NCBI GenBank assembly: GCA_023453025.1
Contig: JAEXUD010000058.1
Span: 6,657 to 70,656 of the forward strand
Source: Bacillota bacterium
Lineage (GTDB): Bacteria > Bacillota > Clostridia > Tissierellales > Sedimentibacteraceae
DNA length: 64,000 nt
Reading direction: 5' to 3'
The notes under the pieces are model-generated. The model did no database searches, was not told where the DNA came from, and was given only the letters and a program-made list of their open reading frames with translations. This document shows, in pieces, positions 25,835 to 37,052 of the stretch; the stretch's first letter is position 1, and each line of letters begins with the position of its first letter. Position numbers and translations under genes: made by a program.

Positions 25835-28800
25835 CTATTTTGACAGCAGATTGTACAGCACCTGTGCCATTTCCGCTCTGGTTGTGGTGCTTGCCGGAGA
25901 AAGCCTGCCTGCATTTCCTGATATGGTTCCTGTTTCAACCAGCAGTGACATGGCTTCTCTTGCCCATGAGGCAACCAAATTTTCATCCGCAAAGCCTGAA
26001 AGTGTCTTGCCTGAGATTTTTTCAGGCATACTGTCTATGACTTTTAAAGCGTTATATAAAAGTGTGAACATTTCCTGTCGGGTAATTTCTCTTTCCGGAG
26101 CGAACATGTTGCTGCCCACCCCCTCGGTAATGCCAAGTCTTTTTGCGGCTGCCAGATAGTTGGTGTAATAAGTGTTTCCGCCGTCGGCAAAGTTATCAGC
26201 AGGATTTGCATCCGGGGCTATGTTGTATGCTCTCATCAGCAATACAAGGAAATCACTTCGTTTAAGTCTTGCATCCGGACTGTAATTGTTATTTCCGGTG
26301 CCTGTGGTTATACCTCTTGCCGCAATAAAGCCCACAGCTCTTTTATACCATGAATCAGGGGAAACATCATTAAAATTCACATTGTTAAATTCAACTATAT
26401 ATCTTCCGGAACTTAAGACAGTAAAGGTTAATGCCTTTGTCTTTAAATCATAGTGTCCGTCCATTACAACAGCTGTATTACCGTTGCTGTCAACAGACTT
26501 AATTATAATGCTTTCAGGGCTTAGCAGCTCTTTGGCTGAAGGTGTATATGGAATTGAAATTCTGAATGGTGCACTTAACATTGCACGCTCGTCTATATCA
26601 ATTATTAAGGATCCATTTTCACTCTTAGAAAGCTTATAATTTTGCAGCGGTGAATTTGATGTGTCTTCGTCGTCATCATCATTTTCTTCTGTATTTAAGG
26701 TTTCAAAGCTTAAGGTATAATCTTCTCCAAGCATCTCGGCATTTGAATTTTGCACCGCCAAAGCAGGAATTGAAAGTGTGTATGCCGTATTTTCCCTGAA
26801 CCGGCTTGGGAGTTTAACATACAGCCATTCTCCGTCAAGCTGTGCAGATATTGAATCTACTTTAGATTCCAAAGCATACACCGCAATGCCGTCAAAGCTT
26901 GGACCCGCTTCTACAGCCTGGTTGAATTTTACCTTCAATTCAGAATTTAAGGCTATATCTGTCATACCTTCACCCGGGTATGCAAATATAATTTCCGGAC
27001 TGCTTGATGTTGTGGCAAAGTTAAGGCTGTAGTCTTCATTCATAGTGTGTCCGTAAACACCTGTAACAGCATCAACAGGCACGTACAGATTATAGGCTGT
27101 GCTGTTGGATAATGCTTCTTGTGGTGTAATTGTCAATGCCTTGCCGGCCAGTGTTTTGTCAACAGCTATTTCATTAAGATCTTCATCATATAATTCTATA
27201 CCGTCAAATTGTTCTCCTTTTTCCACGTCTACATTAAAGCTTATAGTTATAGGTTTTTCTATGCTTATTTGTGTTTCATTCGGTGAAGGATCAACCGTAT
27301 CAACAGTAACAGCTGCTTTTTCTAAAGTGAAATGACAAATATTATTATCTGTTGAATACTCTTTCTCCGCATGTCCGAGTGTGGCCTGCACATACATATT
27401 TATGCTTCCGTCTTCACCTGCAGCCAGATCCTGTGAAGAGAATAAAAAGCTCAAAGTCATTTCCTGTCCGGGTATTATTTCATCTATTTCTATAGATTCT
27501 ATAATTTGTCCGCTTTCTTCATGCACAACTTTAACTGCTGCATCCTCCAGAACAGTGCTTCCGGTGTTTTTTACCGTGGCTTTAACAATATAGTCATTTC
27601 TGGCTATATTTTCACTGTCAACATTTGTTACTGCAATGTCTGATGCTGCAATTTTTAAGCTTACAGTATTATTAGCTTCGTTTGCCTCATGAACGTCTTC
27701 GTCAGTACTGACTACAGCATACAGCTCATATTCACTTCTTTCCTCCGGTCCCACCAGCCACTCCAGCTCCAGTTCGGCAGCTGAGTTAGCAGCTATAGCT
27801 TTATCAGTTTCTGCCGCTGCTATTAAATTCCCGTCAGCAGGGTCTCCGTCGTATAAATACAATGTTGCATTTTCCGCAAAATCACCTGCATTTTTTATAA
27901 CTGCCGATACTGCCGTTACAGCACCTTTGACCGGAATTGACGGAGATAATTGCAGTCCGTATTCTTCGTCTACAGCCAAGTCATGCTTCGGAGTATAGCT
28001 TAACAGCATCAGATCAACCTTGTCGCTTGGCGACATGAAGCTGACATCCTCAACAACCTTATTTATGAGCTCAGCTTTGGTATATACCACGTTAAGAATA
28101 TTATCTTGTGTAAACACCGGACTGAAGGAACGAATATATCCTGTATTTTCACCAACAGTAATTATATTGCTCCATATATCCTTATTAATGTCATAGTAGG
28201 AAGCACACATTGTCTTTGTGTTATCTGAGCTTGTATTTGTGTATACTACAGCAAGCTGCGGGCTATCGCCCTCCATGACTGCAAGCTTATAATCATCCGG
28301 CACCTGTGACAGAAATTCATCTGACTTAGCTTCCTCACTTAAAGCGGTTTTGTAAACTAAGCTGCCATCCTGCTTCCATGTAATAAACCATTCACCGTTT
28401 ACATTTGCTGCCTTTGGTGAAGAGTCATAAACATTATTGTCTGACAGACGTACAGCCTCACCCCATCTGTTTTCGTCATATATCCTGTAATAAACCTCAC
28501 TGTCATGTTGAGTCAACAAATCATTGTCCATATCAAGAGTATACAAGAGCAGTCCTTGGCCATTATGCATTGCCAAGGTTGAGTCTATAACAGCAGGCAT
28601 TGAATTTTCTATTTCCTCAGGATTACTCCAGCTATCACCGTCCCATACTGAGAAATATATAGAATCACTGTTTGCCGGAGCCTTTAAATCATCCATATCT
28701 TCGCCATAGGTAAAGCTTAAGCCCTGTGACTTTGTCCAAACCAGGATTGCATTATCATCATCAGAGGCTATAACCGGTGAATGGTCAAATTTATCGTCAT

Positions 28801-31800
28801 CAGTCAATGTTATTATATCCTGCTCTTCGCCGTCAGCTTTAAAAATACTGTTGGTTACACTGATTTCAGAATCCTTTACAAATGCGGTTTTTTTATTTTC
28901 TTCAGTCATGACATTTTTTATATTTTGCCATGCTATAAGCACACCGTCTCCCATACCGGCCGCTGTCGGAGCAAAATCTGCCGTAGCATCCTGCCCAAAC
29001 CATTCGGGCTCCTCCCAGCTTCCGTCTCTGTAAACAGAGTATTTTAATTGCGTACGATTATTATCGTCTCTGGCAGGATTGTCGTCTGTCCACACCAGCC
29101 ATCGTTCATTGCCTGAATTTATCTGTTGTACCTCTGCTCTCGGATAGATGTTTTCTGTCATAGTTTCAGTGTGAGAGCTTGCAGCTTCTTGGGCTGATGC
29201 TGATTTAAATGTCATAAGTCTGCTGCTTTTTTTATTACTTCTTCCTGCAAGCCACTCAGACCCTCTTTCCAGATAGTTTCTGGAAGTAGGAGCAAACTGT
29301 ATGTCATCATTTTCTTCATTAAATTCATTACCGGGCAGTCCGGACAGCAATCTTACTTTTTGTTTGCCGTTATCCCAGTGTGTGCCGGCTATTTTCCTAT
29401 AATACACCTCACTTGAATCATATATATAGTAAACATCTATACCTGCAGCTATATAAGGGTTAACCTCGATATATCCTGTAGGTATATGAAACTCTGCCGG
29501 AACATGCCCTTCTACATAGCCTTCAACAGACAATACTTTCTCAATTCCTGCACCTATTTCAACATACACATATGGGTCGAATTCGAGAATGCCTTCGAAA
29601 TCTCTGTCATCATCATAAATATATAACAATCCATAAATGTTGGAGCCCATTGCTACCTTTCCCCATCCGCCGATGTCTATCTTTGGTATGGTGTAGGGTC
29701 TCTTCCAATAATACTGTCCGCTGCCGATTAAACAGTATCTATATATGCCAAATTTCCATTCCTTATCATACCTGCTGTAATAAAACGTTCCATAGAAATC
29801 AATTTCGGCTTCTACATCATAGCCTGTAGTAAGCATTTTAGATTTTTTTGTACTCATGCCATGTCCGGAGCCATATTTATATACAAGCTTTAGCAGACCA
29901 TCTTCTATTGATCCTTCAAACCTGTTTGTAGTGCCGCCAAGTCCGAAGCTTTTAACACTATCCATGAGCGGTACTCCATCCAGTATATCTACCTTGCCGC
30001 CTGTGAGGCTGCTTATGCTTATAGGTGAATCAATTACATATTTTCCGTTTGTGTAGCTGATGTTTAGTCTCGGTAAATCTTTCAGCGAAGGATATGGAGC
30101 TACAATTACATTTGCGTTTTGCCATGGACTGGAAGCACCGGATTTTGAAACCATACGCCCGAATAATTCTTCACCTGCCTGCATCTGCAAGCCCGGCTGC
30201 AATTCAAAAACAGGTTTTTCCGATTTCATGGATATGCTGCCCATAGATGATTTAAGCTCATAATATCCCGGCGTTAATTCATCCCAATTGCCGTCAATTT
30301 CAAAGGATAAATCCGGTATGCTAATATTATTTATAAACATAGAGTTAAGCTTGTAGCCGGTTCTTGTATCTGTTAAGTCTGACTTAATATAGTTTATCCC
30401 CGGCTGTTTTACTCTGACTGCCAAATATACGGCGTAATCAGAACCCTCATGGTATGCCTCTCCTTTGTCAGATAAATATGGTACATCCTCTGAGCTTGTG
30501 AGTTTTAGCGAGTAGGATGTTCCTGTTTCCAGACCTTTTATTACATAGCAGCCGTCTGCCCAACCGTCAATTTTTTCATATTTGGCTAATGTTTTTACTC
30601 CGTTTAAATCAAAGTACAGGTCCTGCGGGTAATCAAGCATTCCGCCCTCATCAATATCATAGAGCTGAATAACCATGCTTTGCTTTTTTGTTGCCTCTGA
30701 AATATACACAGGAACTCGTACCGTCTTATTAGTTCCCTCATGTTTGAAAAGCAGCTCGTAGCTTCCAAAGTACCCTTTGTTCCCATAATTGAAGGAAAAC
30801 ATAGCCTCCCCATTATAAATTGTTTTTACAGTGCCCAGTTCTTTTACCAGATTGCCATTTTTATAAAGACTCACATTAACTGTTTCGTCTGAAATATACC
30901 CAATTGACGGTGAATACAAGGTAATGCTGTAGTTTTCAATATTCTTAAGTCCATATTGGTTGTTTTCTTCATAAACGGTCAGGCAGCTGCTGTCATTTGG
31001 GTAAACTGATACTTGTAAGTCATTTAAACTCAAATCATTTATAGTTATTGTCTGTTCAAAAACATATGCTATGTCTCTGTTATCTACCAATGTCAAGGTA
31101 ACCTTGTAGTTCCCGGCATGCCAATAGACATTAACAGGATACAATCCGCTGCCTTTTTTGCCGTCTCCAAAATCCCATGTAATTGATTTCAGCGGACGGC
31201 TGATTTCTCCCAGCCATCTTGCATTAAATGAAAGTACCTTTTCAGTTACCCAGGTTGATGGCATATAAAATGAATAGCTCCCGTAGCTTAATCTTTGTGC
31301 AGTGGACGGGAAAAACTTTACAGCATCATTTTCTATGCCGGCTTGATTCTTAACCGCTCCCTTCGGTATGCAAAGCTCGTATGTTTCAGATGTGTTAAGG
31401 GGTGAAGCCGGGGTCAAAACAATTTTGTTGCCAACCACACTTGTATTAAACTCCACCGGATTACTGCCTGAATCCAGCACTTCAATATTGTCGAAATCAG
31501 TTCCTTCAGATAAAGAAGCAGAATAAGGAATTTCAATAGGAGTATTTATCGGAAAATCTCCTGCTGAAAGCTTTAATGCATTTATGATATTAAGTGTACC
31601 GGCTCCTGTTGTAAAAGACATCTCAAAGCCAAGGTCAGAGCTGCCGTACAGACTGTCATATGAGCCTCTTACGGTATATTGCGTGTTTGGCTTGAGACTG
31701 TAATAATATTTCACTTCCATAAGCACAGTCTTAGCCTCATTTATTGCTCGTAACTCTGTATTAACTATGTTGCCTGTATTGTCCGACAATACCAGGTTTA

Positions 31801-34800
31801 AATCCTTTACATTTACTGATTCTGAAAAGTTTATTTCAATTGGCTGGTAAATGTCAACATCAGTTTGTCCGTTAACCGGATAGTGCCCCACTACTGTCGG
31901 CAGGATGCTGCTGCTTTTTGTACGGAATTTAATTGTCTTACCTGCGCTGCTGTTTTCAAATCTGTCTGTAACTGCACCTGCCGGTATTTTCACTTCGTAC
32001 ACCGAACCTGATTTCAGCTTTGTACCTGTGCCAAGAGTCAGGGTCACTGTATCATCAGCTATGGATTTTGTTGTATTTATTTTATTGTCGCTTATATCAA
32101 AGAGTGAAATACCTTCAAATCCGGCTCCTTTACTAATATCACTGTAGCTATATTTGAAGGAAATTTGTCCTAAATCAGCAGCAACTTCTTTTTCCTTGTC
32201 ATTTGGCAGCGAAGAAATAACCTCTATATTTCTTTCAGGCTTCTGTTCAACGCTAAATTCTATATTTAATTCTTCATCCAGGTGATTGTCAGACATATCC
32301 CGTATTGTATCAGAAGGAACAATAAGTTCATATTCTGTTCCTGCCTTCAAATAATCCATCAGATTAACTGTAAGCTTATTTTTAAAAATGCTCACTGAAA
32401 AATCAGGCACTTGTATGCCGTTGATTTCTATACCGTAGTCCCCCAGGCTGCCGGCTGATGCTGACGCCTTTACATCCTCATCAAAGGTTATGATTATTTC
32501 CCTTGTATTCCACAAAACATCAGTGCTGTTGTTTTGTGGTGATGTTGTCATAACCACAGGCACAAAAGTATCCGGCTTTGAAAGCACAGTATAGTTATAG
32601 TCCTTGGTATCTGCAGCACTTCCCTTTTCAAAGGCTGCTGTCAGTGTTACATTTTTATGTCCTTCGCTGTATTCTGGCACTGTGATTTCGCCGCTTTCAG
32701 AAATCACCGACGGCATGCCTGAAGTCCATGTTATCAAGGAGCCGTTAGGCCCTGATGCAGGCAATGACAAGTCTTCGGTTATTGAATACTGTGACAGATT
32801 GCCTCCCAGAGTCCGTGATACCCTCAGCCATATTTTATCTGCCGCTACAGCCTCAGCGTCAGTTTGTTCAAGCTTTTTCACCGAAAACAAGAAACTCTTT
32901 TCAACTGTCTCACTGCCTTTGGTTATATAAGCTTTTATAGTTACTGTTTTGTCTCCCTCTGTAAATGTCGGACGGTTCACTGTTCCGTCAGTCATTATAT
33001 ATGCTTCATTGCTTGACTCATAGCGTATGGAGGAGCCGTATTGACCCAGCGAAGGAAAGTTAAGATTATTAATAACATTATTAATGTGATTTCCCCCTAA
33101 AACCCTATTGTAATCCAGCCATTGCACATCAAGCGCCAGCGCTTCAGCGTCAGTAGCCTGAGGATATACAAATACAGTAAAAATCTTATCATGTTCAATT
33201 GTTCCTTTAGTGATTGTTGCTGTCAGAGTTATATACTGTGAGCCTTCACTGTAGGTCGGACGATTCACCGTTCCGTCAACACCGACAACAGCTTCATTGC
33301 TTGACTCCCAAGTAATTACAGAGCCGTTTAACCCCGCAGAAGGCAGATTCAAGCTTGATACCACCTCATTTAAACTGGCATTGTCACTACGGATAACATC
33401 TGCTGTGAGCCATTCATAATCGGCATATGCTGTCTGTGAATCCGAAGCCGCCAATGCTGTCACATTAATATTAAACACCTTGCTTAATGTAACCTCACCC
33501 ATGCTTATAGCTGCAGTAAGCTTTACAGGCTGATTCCCCTGTGTGAATGAAGGGCGGTTCACTGAACCATCTGAAGCAACGATTCCTGCTTTGTCAGACG
33601 CCCAGCTTATGGCACTGCCGTTTTCACCGACATTCGGCAGTATTAAATCCGAAGTTACATTATCCAAGCTGTCATTTCCGTTTAAAATCACTTCATCGGT
33701 TAACCAATCTCTGTCAGCAGCGGCTAAGTCTTCATCTCGGACTTTGACTGTTATGTAAAATTGTTTTTGCATAGAATCACCGCCGATGGATATGGTTGCA
33801 GTCAATGTTACATCCTGATCTCCTTGTTCAATCGAAGGTCTTGTCACGGTACCGTCTGTGTTTAAATAATCTGAAGCATCAGATTCCCAGCTTATTGTAC
33901 TGCCGTTTAAAGCAGCTGCAGGTAAATTCAAATCTTTTGTAACCTTATTAAGTGCTTCGTTGTCACCTTTAATCCTGTCCGCAGTCAGCCATGCGAAATC
34001 AAACAAGAGTCTGTCCGAATCATTTGCTGACAGCTGCACCTCTGCTATGCCCATGGCTCCGCCGGCTGTATAAGCTTTAACCTGTGCTGTACCTGATATG
34101 CCAGAATATAATTCAACTGCTGCAATCCCTGAAGCATCTGTTACTCTGTATGTTGCATCAAGCATGCCAAAGTTGGTGGAAAAGTAAACAGGGAAATTCG
34201 CAACAGGATTTCCGTCCAGACTGCGTACAGCAGCAGATATAGTGCTTGCTGCTTGTCCTGCAGGCGGGTTTGCAATAACAATAACATTTGATGCATCTAT
34301 AAAATTATATGGCTCAAAGTCAATTGGAGTTGAATCATTTTTAAAGTACAAGTTTCCTATCTCCGTCTTATCCTTTGCATTTCCCATAGAGCCCATGAAA
34401 CCTACATAGACCTCACGGACATCCTCTGTATCAAGACCATCTCCTGCGTCGGTTAAAATCTGATCAAGCTCCAGATTTTCTATCCTCAGATTGCTGTTAA
34501 CCGGTCTTAAGCCATCCGTACTGAATCTGACCTCCAGTACCTTTGATGCACCATCATACTCAATCCATACGTTATTGTAAGTGCATGGATCATTTGTATA
34601 ATCTGATGTTAAAATCTGAGTTGTACGATGTTCATAGTCTCCGTTATAATATACAGCGGCATTTTCACTGTAACCATAGATGGCACCCTGCCCTGAACCA
34701 GAGCCGCTGTAATAATCTGTCAGAAATGCAATGTTAATACTTGGCTTAATATCTTCATCATTCAAAGCGTGTCCGAAAACAGAATTACCTGCTGATTGCA

Positions 34801-36109
34801 GAGTAAATACAAACCCTCCTTCTCCCTTTGTAAAGTCGGGATGCGGATTGCGGTACGAAAAAGCTGCACTGAAGGATAAGTCTTCTTTTAAACGAATTTT
34901 ATTTTTGGTAAAAATGCTTCCTCCTGTAGTCGGCTCTGCTGCCCTGTCATTGTTAAACTGTAAAGCTGTGATCTCATTATTGTCTCTGTCGGTTGTTACA
35001 ACAGTTCCGGAAACACCGTTGAATTTAAGACGAGTTATATCGATAAAATTATCATAGCTTATTGCAAGCGGAAATTCCTCAACGGCGGTAACCACAAGGT
35101 TAAATGTCTTTGTATCGTAAGCTTCGCCATAAGATATGACGGCTGTGAGTGTCACTGCTTGATTTCCCTCATTTATTTCAGGTCTGCTGATATTTCCGTC
35201 TGTTGCAATAATGTTTGGATTTGAAGATTCCCATGCTATGTCGCAGCCTCCGTAGTATCCTGACGGTGACCAACGGCGTTGAGTTTGTACTGGAAGTGAA
35301 AGTCTTGTCTTAACGTTATCCTGACTATTGCCGTTCGATATTTTTTCATATGTAAGCCAATCCTTATCTATAGCAACATTATCATCATCAGTGGGTGCCT
35401 GAGCAACCACCTCCAGTTCAAATGTTTTCTGCTTTGATACAGTTCCGCTGGATATAATGGCTGTAAGTGTTACCGGAGCATTGCCCGTGGCAAAGGAAAA
35501 AGGAGGCTGTGTAACAGTTCCGTCTGTTCTAATCCATCTTTCGTCCGATGATGCCCAAGTGATAGCGCTCCCGTTTTCACCTGTTGTCGGCATATTTACA
35601 TCGCTTCTGATATCATTGTAATACACGCCGTAATAAATAACACTCTCGCCTACAAGCCAATCATAATCGGCCTGTACCGCCTGTTCGTCTGCCGTCGGCT
35701 CTGAGGGACTAAGTTCTATAACGAAAGACTTCTCGGCATGTGCCGTGCCTTTTATCAATGCAGCAGTAATAACAACTGTTTTGTACCCTTCCAAATACGA
35801 GGGTTTATGTATCACCCCGTTTACTTCAATAAGTGACACATCAGATGAAGACCAAGCTATGGAGCTGCCGTACTCCCCTGCTAAAGGCAGGTTAAGGTTT
35901 CCGTTAATATTATAATAAATTACTTCACCGTAGGGTGGCGCACTTTCTTCATAGCTGCCTGCTCCAAATACTAAATCTGATGTTAACCAATCTGCATCCA
36001 TCGCTACAATTACTTCATCGGTATAAATGCCTTCATCTGCAAAGACATATTGTACGTTTGTAGTAAATAGCATCATAATCGCCAGAATTAAACTAATGAT
36101 TCTTTTCAT
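25835..36109 (-). CDS. Giant SLH-anchored surface protein with Ig-like repeats
   Basis: A 3424-aa exported protein and the largest gene in the window. A signal peptide covers residues 1-24. Three atrophied bacterial Ig repeats (about 31-345; core pattern xxDxxWL...LPxxGxxGSxIxWxS..DGxVxRP) precede an L-type lectin-like or LamG-like domain (about 353-593) and a Big_1-type domain (606-696). Five more atrophied Ig repeats follow (703-1183), then several Big_5 domains (1188-1616) and a PKD domain with ITWDFGDGKKG (about 1640). A long unassigned part precedes a propeller-like stretch (2316-2703). CARDB-type domains (2706-2933), two further Big_5 domains and three SLH repeats (3247-3424) complete it. 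The SLH repeats bind pyruvylated secondary wall polymer. GGAGAGG precedes the ATG. Adhesion or an S-layer-associated role is likely. Confidence 0.9.
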   Translation of the reverse strand: MKRIISLILAIMMLFTTNVQYVFADEGIYTDEVIVAMDADWLTSDLVFGAGSYEESAPPYGEVIYYNINGNLNLPLAGEYGSSIAWSSSDVSLIEVNGVIHKPSYLEGYKTVVITAALIKGTAHAEKSFVIELSPSEPTADEQAVQADYDWLVGESVIYYGVYYNDIRSDVNMPTTGENGSAITWASSDERWIRTDGTVTQPPFSFATGNAPVTLTAIISSGTVSKQKTFELEVVAQAPTDDDNVAIDKDWLTYEKISNGNSQDNVKTRLSLPVQTQRRWSPSGYYGGCDIAWESSNPNIIATDGNISRPEINEGNQAVTLTAVISYGEAYDTKTFNLVVTAVEEFPLAISYDNFIDITRLKFNGVSGTVVTTDRDNNEITALQFNNDRAAEPTTGGSIFTKNKIRLKEDLSFSAAFSYRNPHPDFTKGEGGFVFTLQSAGNSVFGHALNDEDIKPSINIAFLTDYYSGSGSGQGAIYGYSENAAVYYNGDYEHRTTQILTSDYTNDPCTYNNVWIEYDGASKVLEVRFSTDGLRPVNSNLRIENLELDQILTDAGDGLDTEDVREVYVGFMGSMGNAKDKTEIGNLYFKNDSTPIDFEPYNFIDASNVIVIANPPAGQAASTISAAVRSLDGNPVANFPVYFSTNFGMLDATYRVTDASGIAAVELYSGISGTAQVKAYTAGGAMGIAEVQLSANDSDRLLFDFAWLTADRIKGDNEALNKVTKDLNLPAAALNGSTISWESDASDYLNTDGTVTRPSIEQGDQDVTLTATISIGGDSMQKQFYITVKVRDEDLAAADRDWLTDEVILNGNDSLDNVTSDLILPNVGENGSAISWASDKAGIVASDGSVNRPSFTQGNQPVKLTAAISMGEVTLSKVFNINVTALAASDSQTAYADYEWLTADVIRSDNASLNEVVSSLNLPSAGLNGSVITWESSNEAVVGVDGTVNRPTYSEGSQYITLTATITKGTIEHDKIFTVFVYPQATDAEALALDVQWLDYNRVLGGNHINNVINNLNFPSLGQYGSSIRYESSNEAYIMTDGTVNRPTFTEGDKTVTIKAYITKGSETVEKSFLFSVKKLEQTDAEAVAADKIWLRVSRTLGGNLSQYSITEDLSLPASGPNGSLITWTSGMPSVISESGEITVPEYSEGHKNVTLTAAFEKGSAADTKDYNYTVLSKPDTFVPVVMTTSPQNNSTDVLWNTREIIITFDEDVKASASAGSLGDYGIEINGIQVPDFSVSIFKNKLTVNLMDYLKAGTEYELIVPSDTIRDMSDNHLDEELNIEFSVEQKPERNIEVISSLPNDKEKEVAADLGQISFKYSYSDISKGAGFEGISLFDISDNKINTTKSIADDTVTLTLGTGTKLKSGSVYEVKIPAGAVTDRFENSSAGKTIKFRTKSSSILPTVVGHYPVNGQTDVDIYQPIEINFSESVNVKDLNLVLSDNTGNIVNTELRAINEAKTVLMEVKYYYSLKPNTQYTVRGSYDSLYGSSDLGFEMSFTTGAGTLNIINALKLSAGDFPINTPIEIPYSASLSEGTDFDNIEVLDSGSNPVEFNTSVVGNKIVLTPASPLNTSETYELCIPKGAVKNQAGIENDAVKFFPSTAQRLSYGSYSFYMPSTWVTEKVLSFNARWLGEISRPLKSITWDFGDGKKGSGLYPVNVYWHAGNYKVTLTLVDNRDIAYVFEQTITINDLSLNDLQVSVYPNDSSCLTVYEENNQYGLKNIENYSITLYSPSIGYISDETVNVSLYKNGNLVKELGTVKTIYNGEAMFSFNYGNKGYFGSYELLFKHEGTNKTVRVPVYISEATKKQSMVIQLYDIDEGGMLDYPQDLYFDLNGVKTLAKYEKIDGWADGCYVIKGLETGTSYSLKLTSSEDVPYLSDKGEAYHEGSDYAVYLAVRVKQPGINYIKSDLTDTRTGYKLNSMFINNISIPDLSFEIDGNWDELTPGYYELKSSMGSISMKSEKPVFELQPGLQMQAGEELFGRMVSKSGASSPWQNANVIVAPYPSLKDLPRLNISYTNGKYVIDSPISISSLTGGKVDILDGVPLMDSVKSFGLGGTTNRFEGSIEDGLLKLVYKYGSGHGMSTKKSKMLTTGYDVEAEIDFYGTFYYSRYDKEWKFGIYRYCLIGSGQYYWKRPYTIPKIDIGGWGKVAMGSNIYGLLYIYDDDRDFEGILEFDPYVYVEIGAGIEKVLSVEGYVEGHVPAEFHIPTGYIEVNPYIAAGIDVYYIYDSSEVYYRKIAGTHWDNGKQKVRLLSGLPGNEFNEENDDIQFAPTSRNYLERGSEWLAGRSNKKSSRLMTFKSASAQEAASSHTETMTENIYPRAEVQQINSGNERWLVWTDDNPARDDNNRTQLKYSVYRDGSWEEPEWFGQDATADFAPTAAGMGDGVLIAWQNIKNVMTEENKKTAFVKDSEISVTNSIFKADGEEQDIITLTDDDKFDHSPVIASDDDNAILVWTKSQGLSFTYGEDMDDLKAPANSDSIYFSVWDGDSWSNPEEIENSMPAVIDSTLAMHNGQGLLLYTLDMDNDLLTQHDSEVYYRIYDENRWGEAVRLSDNNVYDSSPKAANVNGEWFITWKQDGSLVYKTALSEEAKSDEFLSQVPDDYKLAVMEGDSPQLAVVYTNTSSDNTKTMCASYYDINKDIWSNIITVGENTGYIRSFSPVFTQDNILNVVYTKAELINKVVEDVSFMSPSDKVDLMLLSYTPKHDLAVDEEYGLQLSPSIPVKGAVTAVSAVIKNAGDFAENATLYLYDGDPADGNLIAAAETDKAIAANSAAELELEWLVGPEERSEYELYAVVSTDEDVHEANEANNTVSLKIAASDIAVTNVDSENIARNDYIVKATVKNTGSTVLEDAAVKVVHEESGQIIESIEIDEIIPGQEMTLSFLFSSQDLAAGEDGSINMYVQATLGHAEKEYSTDNNICHFTLEKAAVTVDTVDPSPNETQISIEKPITISFNVDVEKGEQFDGIELYDEDLNEIAVDKTLAGKALTITPQEALSNSTAYNLYVPVDAVTGVYGHTMNEDYSLNFATTSSSPEIIFAYPGEGMTDIALNSELKVKFNQAVEAGPSFDGIAVYALESKVDSISAQLDGEWLYVKLPSRFRENTAYTLSIPALAVQNSNAEMLGEDYTLSFETLNTEENDDDDEDTSNSPLQNYKLSKSENGSLIIDIDERAMLSAPFRISIPYTPSAKELLSPESIIIKSVDSNGNTAVVMDGHYDLKTKALTFTVLSSGRYIVEFNNVNFNDVSPDSWYKRAVGFIAARGITTGTGNNNYSPDARLKRSDFLVLLMRAYNIAPDANPADNFADGGNTYYTNYLAAAKRLGITEGVGSNMFAPEREITRQEMFTLLYNALKVIDSMPEKISGKTLSGFADENLVASWAREAMSLLVETGTISGNAGRLSPASTTTRAEMAQVLYNLLSK

Positions 36110-36366
36110 AAATTAAACCTCTCCTCTTAATGATGTATGTCGTCAACCTTTATGGTATTTATATTTAAAAAAATCACGGGCAAAAGTTTCAGACCGCAGT
36201 CTGTATAGCTTATTATAGCTTCTATTTTATTCCATGTCAATGATAGAATCATCTGTGTTAAGGGAGTGTTCGAAGTATTCCGGAAACGGGCCTTAGAATG
36301 ACTGGCACGTATTTTAAATACCAACATACTATGATATGGATATTAATTTACTTGGAGGTTTTAAAA

Positions 36367-37038
36367 ATGGTTATTGAATTGCTTTCATTGCTGGTGCTAG
36401 GATTCGCTGTCAGTATAGACAGCTTTGGAGTAGGTTTTACATATGGACTGAGGCGTATAACGGTTCCCTTAAAATCTCTTGTAGTAATTATGCTTTGCAC
36501 CGGCTTAATGCTTTTCGTATCTATGAAGTTAGGTGAGCTTATGACTATGTTTATTTCTCCTTCTTTTTCTAAAATATTAGGTGCAGGCATTTTATTAGTT
36601 CTTGGATTTTTGTCTTTATATGATGTTCATAGAAATAAAAACGTCAAGAATATAAGTAATAAAAGGCAAAGCCATAAAAAAGAAGCGTTCAAGATTGTTA
36701 AACTATGGTGTATAAAATTCGGCAATATAGCTATTGCAATTCAGGTTTTAAAAAAACCGGAAATAGCTGATATGGATAATTCCGGTTACATATCAATTAA
36801 TGAGGCAGTGATTCTGGGTTTAGCTCTTGCCCTTGATGCCTTCGGAGCAGGAATAGGCGCCGCACTTGTTGGATATTCAACAAAATTAACTGTGATTATT
36901 ATTTCAATTATGAGTTGTTTATTTGTCCACCTTGGAATCAAGTGCGGCTTTGTATTAGCTAAAATCAAAAGAATTGATAAATTATCGTATTTTCCCGGAT
37001 TCATCCTTATTTTGCTGGGTTTAATAAAAGTTATTTAA
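36367..37038 (+). CDS. ytaF: Sporulation membrane protein YtaF (MntP-like)
   Basis: A membrane protein of about 223 aa with six helices in two homologous halves, ALGFAVSIDSFGVGFTYGLR-like near the start and GLALALDAFGAGIGAALVGY near residue 150. Both carry the conserved Asp of the MntP/YtaF fold. Related MntP exports manganese. YtaF is named for its expression during sporulation, and its substrate is not known. I set the start at the ATG at 36367, with GGAGG ten bases upstream and the family's usual MVIELLSLL-like opening. The frame extends to 36298 but lacks a ribosome binding site there. A terminator-like inverted repeat follows. Confidence 0.85.
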   Translation: MVIELLSLLVLGFAVSIDSFGVGFTYGLRRITVPLKSLVVIMLCTGLMLFVSMKLGELMTMFISPSFSKILGAGILLVLGFLSLYDVHRNKNVKNISNKRQSHKKEAFKIVKLWCIKFGNIAIAIQVLKKPEIADMDNSGYISINEAVILGLALALDAFGAGIGAALVGYSTKLTVIIISIMSCLFVHLGIKCGFVLAKIKRIDKLSYFPGFILILLGLIKVI

Positions 37039-37052
37039 TGCATTCACATTCC

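Noticed and set aside
32560..34000. Recurrent sequence blocks that might look like a repeat array or CRISPR
   Set aside because: They are about 280 bp long, diverged, and stay in frame. They encode repeated Ig-like domains of the SLH protein.
36127..36327. A short minus-strand frame before ytaF
   Set aside because: It has no ribosome binding site, lies in a divergent promoter region and shows no protein-like conservation pattern.
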